From Sinomonas sp. ASV486 (GTDB lineage: Bacteria > Actinomycetota > Actinomycetes > Actinomycetales > Micrococcaceae): 64,000 bases of DNA. The notes beneath the pieces were generated by a model. It had not been told where the DNA came from, did not search any database, and saw only the letters and a list, made by a program, of their open reading frames with translations. Positions 58,194-64,000 of the stretch are shown in pieces; positions within the stretch are counted from its first letter, which is position 1, and each line of letters opens with the position of its first letter. The position numbers and the translations under genes were made by a program. The stretch is taken from positions 142,010 through 206,009 of the forward strand of contig NZ_JAVFJK010000009.1 in NCBI RefSeq assembly GCF_030908215.1. Reading direction: 5' to 3'.

Positions 58194-58940
58194 TCACGCC
58201 ATCGTGAGTCCGCCGGAGACCGAGAGGGTCTGGCCGGTGATGAACGCAGCCTCGTCCGAGGCCAGGAAGGCCACGGCGTTGGCGAGGTCCTCGGGCTGGG
58301 CCAGGCGGCGCAGCGGGATGGACTTCTCGAGCGCGGCGCGCAGCTTCGGGTTCTCGGCGCTGATCCCTGCGAAGAGCGGGGTATCGGCGGGCCCGGGGCA
58401 CACGCAGTTCACGGTGAAGCCCTGGCGGGCGGTCTCGCGGGCGAGGGTCTTGCTGAAGGAGATGATGCCGCCCTTCGCCGCGGAGTAGACGGCCTCGCCC
58501 GAGGAGCCGACCCGGCCGGCGTCGGACGCGATGTTCACGACCGTGGCCCGCTCCTGGCCCGCCACCGCGCGCAGGAACGCCTGGCTGCAGTGCAGCGTGC
58601 CGTACAGGTTGATCGCGACGACGCGGTCCCAGTCGGCGACGTCGCTGTCCACGAACGGGCCGACCTTGTCCCAGCCGGCGTTGTTCACGAGCACGTCGAT
58701 CCGCCCGAACTCGGCCTGCACGGCGCGGACCATCTCGTCCACCGACTCGCGCGACGTGACGTCGGTGCGCACGCCGATGGACCTGTTGCCCAGCGCCGCG
58801 GCGGTCTCCTTCGCGGCGGGCTCGTTGAGGTCGCTCACGACGACGGTCGCGCCCTCGGCGGCGAGCTTGGTGGCGATGCCCTTGCCGATGCCGGAGGCAC
58901 CGCCGGTGACGATCGCGATCTTGTTCTCGAGCTTTCCCAT
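58194..58940 (-). CDS. badH: 2-Hydroxycyclohexanecarboxyl-CoA dehydrogenase, BadH-like SDR
   Basis: A 248-residue classical SDR. ATG 58940 has AAGGAGA 3 nt upstream. The cofactor motif is TGGASGIGKG, and the catalytic Ser-Tyr-Lys is in NIASDAGRVGSSGEAVYSAAKGG. The stretches LVNNAGWDKVGPF, VCPGPADTPLF and FITGQTLSVSGGLTM follow Rhodopseudomonas BadH very closely. It would oxidise 2-hydroxy- to 2-ketocyclohexanecarboxyl-CoA with NAD+. It lies between the ligase (40 nt downstream) and the AliB-like gene (29 nt upstream). Confidence 0.88.
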   Translation of the reverse strand: MGKLENKIAIVTGGASGIGKGIATKLAAEGATVVVSDLNEPAAKETAAALGNRSIGVRTDVTSRESVDEMVRAVQAEFGRIDVLVNNAGWDKVGPFVDSDVADWDRVVAINLYGTLHCSQAFLRAVAGQERATVVNIASDAGRVGSSGEAVYSAAKGGIISFSKTLARETARQGFTVNCVCPGPADTPLFAGISAENPKLRAALEKSIPLRRLAQPEDLANAVAFLASDEAAFITGQTLSVSGGLTMA

Positions 58941-58969
58941 GATTCTCCTTGGCGTGGTGAGTGCGGGGC

Positions 58970-60115
58970 TCACGGCGCGTAGGCGCGGCCCGCGATGTTC
59001 CTGGCGATGATCATCTTCATGATCTGGGCGGTTCCGTCGCCGATCTGCAGGCCCAGGACGTCCCGGAGGCGCTGCTCGATTGGCTTGTCCGTGCGGTAGC
59101 CGAACTGGCCGTGCAGGAGGAGGCAGGAGTTGATGACGTCATAGGAGGTCTTCGGTGCCCACCACTTGCACATCGCGGCCTGGGCCGTGTGGGGGAGGCC
59201 GTTGTCCTTGAGCCACAAGGTCTGGTGGCATAGGAGCCGGGCCGCGCTCAGGAGCGTCTCGCTCTCGGCGAGCGGGAACGCGACGCCCTGGAACCTGCTC
59301 AGCGGCTGGTCGAAGGCGGCACGCCCCTTGACGTACTCCCACGTCTCCTCGACCGTGGCCGCCGCGGTGCCGATGCACTGCAGGCCGATGAGGGCCCGCG
59401 AGAAGTCGAACCCCTGCATGACCTGGGTGAACCCCTGGTCCTCGGCGCCGAGGAGGTGATCGTCAGGGATCCAGGCGTTCGAGTAGTGGGCGAAGCCGCG
59501 GGTCACGGCCTTCGTGCCCATGTCGTCCACGGCCTCGAGCTCGATGCCGTCGGCGTGCAGGTCCGTGATGAACGCGCTGATTCCGCGGCCGCGGCCCTGG
59601 CCGTGGTCAGTCTTCGCGAAGACGACAGCGGCGTCCGCCTGGAGGGCGAAGGACATCGACTTGGTCCCGTTCAGGACCCAGCCGCCGCGCTCGCGGCGGG
59701 CCGTGAGGGAGGGACTGCCGGCGTCGGAGCCGGCGTTCGGCTCAGACAGGCCAATCGCCACGATCCCCTCGCCGCTCGTGATGCGCGGGACCCAGCGGGC
59801 GGCGACCTCCGGGGTCGCGTTGCTCGCGAGGATCTGCCCCACGAGGGAGCCGACCACCTGGACGTACGCGACATTGAAGTCGCCGCGGGCGATCTCCTCC
59901 GTGATGAGGCCAGACGTGAGGCGCTGCTCGCTCCGGCCGCCGAACTCGACGGGGAGCTCGGGGGCGATGAGGCCGCGCCCACCCATCTCGCGGCGCAGCT
60001 CGGGTTCGATGCGCCGGTCCGTCTCGCGCTGCTTGTAGCCGGGGGCGATCTGGTCCGCGACCTCGCGGGCTTCCTTGATGAACTGCTGCTGGGATTCTGT
60101 GAACGTGAAGTCCAT
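58970..60115 (-). CDS. aliB: Acyl-CoA dehydrogenase, candidate cyclohexanecarboxyl-CoA dehydrogenase (AliB)
   Basis: A 381-residue acyl-CoA dehydrogenase beginning MDFTFTESQQQFIKEAREVA. FAD/substrate motifs are AIGLSEPNAGSDAGSPSL and WVLNGTKSMSFAL. At the usual catalytic Glu position (YEGT in relatives) it reads LQIGDGTAQIMKMII, so Glu is replaced by Asp. The remaining fold is full length. In context it would desaturate cyclohexanecarboxyl-CoA to the 1-ene. The swap may reflect the ring substrate, or the base may sit elsewhere. ATG 60115 is 49 nt after the BadI-like stop. Confidence 0.82.
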   Translation of the reverse strand: MDFTFTESQQQFIKEAREVADQIAPGYKQRETDRRIEPELRREMGGRGLIAPELPVEFGGRSEQRLTSGLITEEIARGDFNVAYVQVVGSLVGQILASNATPEVAARWVPRITSGEGIVAIGLSEPNAGSDAGSPSLTARRERGGWVLNGTKSMSFALQADAAVVFAKTDHGQGRGRGISAFITDLHADGIELEAVDDMGTKAVTRGFAHYSNAWIPDDHLLGAEDQGFTQVMQGFDFSRALIGLQCIGTAAATVEETWEYVKGRAAFDQPLSRFQGVAFPLAESETLLSAARLLCHQTLWLKDNGLPHTAQAAMCKWWAPKTSYDVINSCLLLHGQFGYRTDKPIEQRLRDVLGLQIGDGTAQIMKMIIARNIAGRAYAP

Positions 60116-60164
60116 GGCGTTCGCTGCTCTTCTCTCGACGCTGAGGTGGGGGCGGGGTGGGGTC

Positions 60165-61022
60165 CTAGTGGTACTGGACCTTGCTCGCGAAGTCCGGAGT
60201 GCGCTTCTCGGCGAACGCCGCGGCGCCCTCGGCGCCCTCGGGCGAGGCGACGAAGAGGTCCAGGGCGGACATCGCGAGGTTGCTCAGGCCCGCCTGGTGG
60301 TCGGTGTCCGCGTTGAAGGACTGCTTGAGGAAGCGGATCGCCGTCGGGCTCTTCTCGGCGATCTCGTCGGCCCAGTCCATCGCCTCGTCCATGAGGCGCT
60401 CGGGCTCGACCACCGTGTTGGCGAGGCCCCAGCGCTCGGCGGTCGCGGCGTCGTACAGGCGGCACAGGTACCAGATCTCGCGGGCGCGCTTCTCGCCCAC
60501 CACGCGGGCGAGGTAGGCCGAGCCGAACCCGGCGTCGAACGATCCGACGCGCGGGCCGGCCTGCCCGAAGCGGGCGGTGGAGGACGCGATCGTGAGGTCG
60601 CACAGGACGTGCAGCACGTGGCCGCCGCCCACCGCGACGCCGTTGACGGCCGCAATGACGGGCTTCGGGATGTCCCGGATTAGCTTGTGGAGGTTGCCGA
60701 TCTCGAACATGCCGGACTCGGTGGACCCGTAGTCGCCCGTCTCGGCGCGCTGCTTCACGTCGCCGCCCGTGCAGAAGGCCTTCTCGCCGGCACCCGTGAG
60801 GATCACGGCCTGCACGCCGTGGTCCGCCCACGCGAGCCGGAACGCCTTGATGAGCTCTTCGACGGTCTTGCCGCGGAACGCGTTGTAGCGCTCGGGGCGA
60901 TTGATGGTGATGATCGCGGCGGCGTTGCGGCGCTCGTAGACGACATCCTCGAACGCGGGAACGGCGGGCGCGGCCGTGGCCCTCGAGCTCGAGGTGGTGG
61001 CGGTGGTGGTCTGGTCTGTCAT
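60165..61022 (-). CDS. badI: 2-Ketocyclohexanecarboxyl-CoA hydrolase, BadI-like crotonase
   Basis: A 285-residue crotonase of the BadI/MenB branch, with a 25-residue Ser/Thr/Ala-rich N-terminal extension. Diagnostic segments are NAFRGKTVEELIKAF, GEKAFCTGGDVKQR, AVGGGHVLHVLCDLTIAS, GPRVGSFDAGFGSAYLARVVG, AREIWYLCRLYDA and KRTPDFASK. MenB (naphthoate synthase) shares these, but no menaquinone gene is near while BadH is, so ring-cleaving BadI is favoured: 2-ketocyclohexanecarboxyl-CoA plus water to pimeloyl-CoA. The usual GGDQ is GGDV here. It starts 10 nt after the TetR stop. Confidence 0.83.
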   Translation of the reverse strand: MTDQTTTATTSSSRATAAPAVPAFEDVVYERRNAAAIITINRPERYNAFRGKTVEELIKAFRLAWADHGVQAVILTGAGEKAFCTGGDVKQRAETGDYGSTESGMFEIGNLHKLIRDIPKPVIAAVNGVAVGGGHVLHVLCDLTIASSTARFGQAGPRVGSFDAGFGSAYLARVVGEKRAREIWYLCRLYDAATAERWGLANTVVEPERLMDEAMDWADEIAEKSPTAIRFLKQSFNADTDHQAGLSNLAMSALDLFVASPEGAEGAAAFAEKRTPDFASKVQYH

Positions 61023-61032
61023 GGCTGTCCTT

Positions 61033-61701
61033 TCAGGCGAGGTTGCCGAGGAGGTCTGCGTAGGCGGCCCGGTGCTCGGGCCGGATCACGGAGGAGAGGG
61101 CGAGCGCGGTGTGCTCGGCCACGTACTGCTCGTGGGTCATGAAGCGGCCGAAGTACCAGTGCTTGAGGGCCCACAGGTGGGCCGTGGTCAGGAGGCCGTA
61201 GGCGAAGACCTGCAGGTTGACGTCCCGGATGAGGCCGGCATCGAACGCGTCGCGGGCCGCCGCGATGAGCGGTCCTGCGCTCTCGACCTCGAGGTTCTTG
61301 ATGGTCTCGCGTCCCTCGGGCTCCAGGGTCTTGGACTCCTGGTAGGCCAGGACGGCTGCCTCGCGGAGCTCCTGCACCACGGCGCAGTACCCCGCGAACG
61401 CCGCAGCGATGCGGCGCACTGGATCGGCCTGGTCCGCGGTTGCCGAGGCCACGCGCACGCTGAACTCGTGCAGCACGTCCTCGATCACGGCCTGCACGAG
61501 TTCCTGCTTGTTGCCGAAGTAGCGGTAGATGAGCCCAACGCTCACGCCGGCCTCGTCTGCCACATTCTGCATCGAGACGGACTGCGATCCCGCCCCGCCG
61601 AGGAGGTGGGCTGCGGCATTGAGCAGCTGCCTCCTGCGGGAGTCGACGAGCGCGGAACGTGCTGCCTCCGCGGCGTCGTTGCGGGCTTCGCTGGTCTGCA
61701 T
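61033..61701 (-). CDS. TetR-family regulator heading the ali/bad-like operon
   Basis: A 222-residue TetR regulator. ATG 61701 has GGAGG 4 nt upstream. The HTH is in SRRRQLLNAAAHLLG and MQNVADEAGVSVGLIYRYF, followed by GNKQELVQAVIEDVL. The C-terminal helical domain likely binds a ligand, plausibly an acyl-CoA intermediate such as cyclohexanecarboxyl-CoA or pimeloyl-CoA. It is the first gene of the eleven-gene minus-strand run, so it probably autoregulates the whole operon through the palindrome at 61745. Known bad clusters in Rhodopseudomonas use a MarR regulator instead. Confidence 0.9.
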   Translation of the reverse strand: MQTSEARNDAAEAARSALVDSRRRQLLNAAAHLLGGAGSQSVSMQNVADEAGVSVGLIYRYFGNKQELVQAVIEDVLHEFSVRVASATADQADPVRRIAAAFAGYCAVVQELREAAVLAYQESKTLEPEGRETIKNLEVESAGPLIAAARDAFDAGLIRDVNLQVFAYGLLTTAHLWALKHWYFGRFMTHEQYVAEHTALALSSVIRPEHRAAYADLLGNLA

Positions 61702-61744
61702 GGGGCCTCCGGGCGAACTGGTGTGAACTGAATTGGCATTCAAT

Positions 61745-61764
61745 GTGAATGAAGCTTCATTCAC
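61745..61764. promoter_or_regulatory. Perfect 20-bp palindrome, TetR operator
   Basis: GTGAATGAAGCTTCATTCAC is a perfect dyad 43 nt upstream of the TetR start and 157 nt before the divergent nitroreductase ATG. The size and the AATGAnnnTCATT form suit a TetR dimer. ATTGGCATTCAAT beside it (about 61732-61744) is a second weaker dyad. Confidence 0.8.
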
Positions 61765-61920
61765 TCGCTTCAGACTAGTGAGGCCCGTCACGCCGGTCAA
61801 GGGCCTCTTGGCGCGAATGTGGGGGATGTCACCGCTCGATGCGGGAAGCGAAACGAATGACGGCGGGTTGTCGCCTGATGGAGAACGGTCGCCCGGGCCG
61901 TCGCAAGGAGTTGAACCCGC

Positions 61921-62523
61921 ATGAGCATCGCGCACCAGGAGGCTGTCCTCGACGCCGCCGCAGTCGACGCACTCTTCACCGAGGCCCGCACGGCGAACAC
62001 GTTCACCGGCGAAGTGACCGACGAGCAGGCACAGGCCATCTATGAGCTGGCCAAGTTCGGCCCGACAGCGTTCAACAACCAGCCGCTGCGCGTCACGTTC
62101 GTCCGCTCGGCCGAGGCCCGCGGGCGCCTTGTGCAGCACATGAACCGCGGCAACCAGGCCAAGACACTCGCCGCCCCCCTCGTCGCGGTGCTCGCGTTCG
62201 ATACCGAGTGGCACGAGCACTTCGAGACGTTCCTCCCGCAGGCAGCCGGGCTGAAGGCGATGTTCGACGACGACGTGGTCCGCTACGGCACCGGCCGCGA
62301 CAACGCCCACCTCCAGGCCGGGTACTTCATCCTCGCCGTTCGCTCCCTCGGTCTCGCCGCTGGCCCAATGACCGGCGCGGACTTCTCCGCGATTGACGCC
62401 GACTTCTTCCCCGGGGGCGGCCGCAAGAGCTTCCTCGTGGTCAACATCGGCCGCCCCGGCGAGGACGCATGGGGCCCCGCGAAGACCAAGTTCGCGTACG
62501 AGGACGTCGTCGAGACCGTCTGA
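61921..62523 (+). CDS. Nitroreductase-family oxidoreductase (malonic semialdehyde reductase / RutE-like)
   Basis: A 200-residue FMN-dependent nitroreductase-fold protein. ATG 61921 has AAGGAG 10 nt upstream. Motifs are ARTANTFTGEVTD, LAKFGPTAFNNQPLRVTFVRS (FMN phosphate loop), RDNAHLQAGYFILAVRSLGL and the C-terminal FLVVNIGRPGEDAWGP. This pattern fits the RutE/malonic semialdehyde reductase subgroup. It is divergent from the TetR operon and shares the 219-bp spacer containing the operator, so it may be co-regulated, though no chemical link to the ring pathway is obvious. Confidence 0.85.
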   Translation: MSIAHQEAVLDAAAVDALFTEARTANTFTGEVTDEQAQAIYELAKFGPTAFNNQPLRVTFVRSAEARGRLVQHMNRGNQAKTLAAPLVAVLAFDTEWHEHFETFLPQAAGLKAMFDDDVVRYGTGRDNAHLQAGYFILAVRSLGLAAGPMTGADFSAIDADFFPGGGRKSFLVVNIGRPGEDAWGPAKTKFAYEDVVETV

Positions 62524-62584
62524 GAAGGACGGGGCCATCCGAGAAGAAGGCCCTCCAGCCGCGCACGACCCCCGGGCAAGAGCT

Positions 62585-62692
62585 GACCCCGCGCCCACGG
62601 GAGTTGACCCCCCACCCACAAGAGGTGACCCCGCAGCTTTGCTGGGTCACCTCTCAACGTTGTGGGGTCAAGTCCCTAGGTTGCGGGGTCTG
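62585..62692. repeat. Array F: three reverse and three forward 21-bp units head to head
   Basis: Reverse units (GACCCC core) start at 62585, 62606 and 62627. Forward units (TTGCTGGGTC, TTGTGGGGTC, TTGCGGGGTC) start at 62639, 62660 and 62681. All spacings are 21 bp. The centre forms a GAGGTGACCC / GGGTCACCTC hairpin (62623-62654) after the nitroreductase stop, a likely terminator. The last unit is cut by the insertion sequence at about 62693. Confidence 0.85.
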
Positions 62693-62711
62693 TGATGTAG
62701 CGGGACATCCT

Positions 62712-63920
62712 TTACGGATGTGGCGGGACATCGTTGACACCCCCGGTCTTCGGACCGGGGGTGTTCTGTTTTTTGGGCTGGTAGCCGCGGGTGGGATTGA
62801 TGGTGAATTCGGCGAGGATCTCGCCGGTGCCGTGCTCGATGGCGGTGGCCTCGGCGTCGTGGACGAGCAGGATGATGCGTTTGTGCCTGTGGGCGCGGCC
62901 GATGCCGAGGTGACGGAGGCGTCCCGCGTGGCGGAGGGTGACCTTGCCGTCGGCGTCGACGCGGTCGGTCCGGACGCGGAAGTGTGCCCCCTGGGCGGCG
63001 GCCGCGGGGCCGGCCTTGGGGGTCTGGGCGTAGGCCTCGGCGGGTGTGTGCCTGCCGAGCGCGCGGTGGGGGCGTTCGTGGTTGTAGACGTGGCGGAATC
63101 TGGTGAGCTGGTCGTTCAGGTCCTCGATGGTCTGGGCCGGAGGCTGGCTGTGGAGCCATTTCTTCAGGGTCTGGTGGAAGCGCTCGATCTTGCCCTGGGT
63201 CTGGGGGTGGCCGGGGGATCCGTTCTTCTGGACGATCCCGAGCCCTGCGATGAGGCTCTCGAAGGCGTTGCGGCCTCCTTTCCCGCCGGCCAGGCGGGTG
63301 GTGTAGACCATGCCGTTGTCGGTCAGGGTGCTGGCGGGCAGGCCGTGTTCCTGTGCGGTGTCCAGGAAGGCGTCCACGACGATGGCGCCGGTCGTCCTGG
63401 GGTGGGCGGTGAGGTGGAGCAGGCAGCGGGAGTGGTCGTCGAGGAAGTCGATGATCTCGGTGTCGGTGCCGTCGGCCAGGTGCCAGTGGGTGAAGTCGGA
63501 CTGCCAGGTCTCGTTGGGCTGGGCCGCGGCGAAGCGTCGCAGGGAGGACTTGGGACGCTTGTGGGGTTCGGGGGCGACCGCGCCGGCGGCCCGGAGGATG
63601 CGGTGGATGGTGGTGCTCGCGGGCACCGGGAGGCCCTCGCGTCCGAGATGGGCAGCGATGGTCTCGGCCCCGGAGTCCAGGCCCTTGGCCTGCAGGTCGG
63701 CGCGTAGGACCAGGATCCTCTCCTGAACGTTGGCCGGCGTCTGCTGCGGGCTGGTGCGGGGCCGCCGGGAGCGGGCCTCGAGGCCGGCCTCTCCTTCGGC
63801 TGCGTGGCGGGCGATGAGTTGGTGGACCCATTGGCGGCTGATGCCGTACCGGCGGGCTGCTTCGGCCTTGGACATCCCACCCTCAAGGACTGCGACGACG
63901 ATGACCTTGTTCTTCGACAT
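62712..63920 (-). CDS. IS481-family transposase
   Basis: A 402-residue DDE transposase. An N-terminal HTH (AEAARRYGISRQWVHQLIARH) and a second helical domain precede the rve integrase core. Catalytic residues are visible in ETWQSDFTHW (Asp), STLTDNGMVY (Asp) and PQTQGKIERFHQTL (Glu). The C-terminus (HFRVRTDRVDADGKVTLRHAG) is the beta-barrel common in this family. The frame looks intact, so the element may be active. Its last codons run through the inner left terminal repeat and end at 62712, only 19 nt from the element's edge. Confidence 0.93.
   Translation of the reverse strand: MSKNKVIVVAVLEGGMSKAEAARRYGISRQWVHQLIARHAAEGEAGLEARSRRPRTSPQQTPANVQERILVLRADLQAKGLDSGAETIAAHLGREGLPVPASTTIHRILRAAGAVAPEPHKRPKSSLRRFAAAQPNETWQSDFTHWHLADGTDTEIIDFLDDHSRCLLHLTAHPRTTGAIVVDAFLDTAQEHGLPASTLTDNGMVYTTRLAGGKGGRNAFESLIAGLGIVQKNGSPGHPQTQGKIERFHQTLKKWLHSQPPAQTIEDLNDQLTRFRHVYNHERPHRALGRHTPAEAYAQTPKAGPAAAAQGAHFRVRTDRVDADGKVTLRHAGRLRHLGIGRAHRHKRIILLVHDAEATAIEHGTGEILAEFTINPTRGYQPKKQNTPGPKTGGVNDVPPHP
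62737..62764 (+). terminator. Intrinsic terminator inside the left end of the IS
   Basis: ACACCCCCGGTC (62737-62748), loop TTCG, GACCGGGGGTGT (62753-62764), then TCTGTTTTTT. It is the only hairpin in the window with a clear T-tract. It faces transcription entering from the nitroreductase side and overlaps the 3' end of the transposase coding sequence on the other strand. It probably shields the transposase from antisense or read-through transcripts. Confidence 0.85.
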
Positions 63921-64000
63921 GGCAGAAGCCCAATGGGCGAGGTGTCAACGATGTCCCGCGACATGCCGGAAGGCGTCAACGATGTCCCGCCACAGCAGTC

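Larger units (their letters stand above)
62693..63997 (-). mobile_element. IS481-family insertion sequence
   Basis: An element of about 1305 bp with TG...CA ends: TGATGTAGCGGGACATC at the left and the reverse complement of TGCTGTGGCGGGACATC at the right. Each end carries two copies of a TGTNGCGGGACATCGTTGAC motif, at 62696 and 62720 on the left and ending at 63963 and 63994 on the right. One DDE transposase gene lies inside. Flanks GTCTG (left) and GTC (right, cut by the window) are consistent with a short target duplication but do not prove one. The exact ends could shift by a few bases. Confidence 0.85.

Noticed and set aside
60165..61022. menB (naphthoate synthase) as the name of the BadI-like gene
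   Set aside because: Sequence alone allows it, but it sits in an operon with BadH-, AliA- and AliB-like genes and no menaquinone gene. BadI is preferred, with the doubt recorded.
62469..63707. 412-codon plus frame across the insertion sequence
   Set aside because: Antisense to the DDE transposase, which has all catalytic motifs. The plus translation is Gly/Val/Asp-rich with no family features.
1..64000. tRNA, rRNA, prophage or conjugative genes
   Set aside because: Looked for cloverleaf-like segments, conserved rRNA blocks, integrases, and capsid or relaxase-like proteins. None was seen apart from the IS481 element.

Overview
High-GC (about 70% by eye) actinobacterial chromosome. Near-leaderless starts, strong AAGGAG ribosome sites, a type-B PutA, a type I IPP isomerase, DUF5997, TMEM175 and MEDS proteins, and a cyclohexanecarboxylate (ali/bad-like) operon fit the family Micrococcaceae, with Sinomonas/Arthrobacter as the best guess. 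That placement is inference, not a database result. No rRNA, tRNA, phage or CRISPR locus was seen.

Layout. 1-2.0 kb: truncated membrane sensor (probable histidine kinase) and a lipoprotein beta-lactamase-fold hydrolase. 2.0-7.1 kb: a catabolic island of two MFS transporters around a LacI repressor and a DapA/NanA-family aldolase, with a LacI-type operator between the divergent genes. 7.1-12.5 kb: MEDS protein, VOC protein, 2,3-butanediol dehydrogenase, DUF5997 and an HTH-less LysR effector domain, and an alpha/beta hydrolase. 12.5-19.2 kb: NERD-helicase, a Na,K-ATPase-like P-type ATPase, a NUDIX hydrolase and a duplicated-domain lipoprotein. 19.2-25 kb: PutA with a divergent LysR regulator preceded by a possible leader peptide, then a BASS transporter. 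25-35.5 kb: sedolisin, (p)ppGpp synthetase, DUF4389 protein, a sugar porter with a divergent LacI, and a kinase/PEBP/HAD/OsmC run. 35.5-45.3 kb: tiny membrane proteins, a subtilase plus alpha/beta hydrolase pair, a sortase-like protein followed by a Thr-Pro-rich surface protein, HtrA-type protease, TetR/DUF1761 pair, NUDIX and GDPD. 45.3-51 kb: secreted phosphodiesterase/phosphatase, TMEM175 channel, glycerate kinase, idi and uracil/xanthine permease. 51-61.7 kb: an eleven-gene minus-strand operon headed by a TetR regulator. 61.9 kb to the end: nitroreductase and an almost complete IS481-family element.

The 51-61.7 kb operon is the most coherent system. It encodes an acyl-CoA ligase, an AliB-like dehydrogenase, an enoyl-CoA hydratase, a BadH-like dehydrogenase and a BadI-like ring-opening hydrolase (cyclohexanecarboxylate to pimeloyl-CoA), followed by beta-oxidation genes and a glutaryl-CoA dehydrogenase. 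A perfect 20-bp palindrome upstream of the TetR gene is the likely operator. The operon also carries a BadH-like paralogue that has lost the catalytic Tyr and Lys. No thiolase is present.

Two repeat families run through the intergenic space. One is a 21/22-bp tandem repeat built on TTGCGGGGTC at six loci, in both orientations and sometimes head to head as hairpins. The other is a near-identical palindrome with ACGACGGCGGGT arms at four gene ends. The first family is, to my knowledge, not a named element and is the best candidate for something undescribed.
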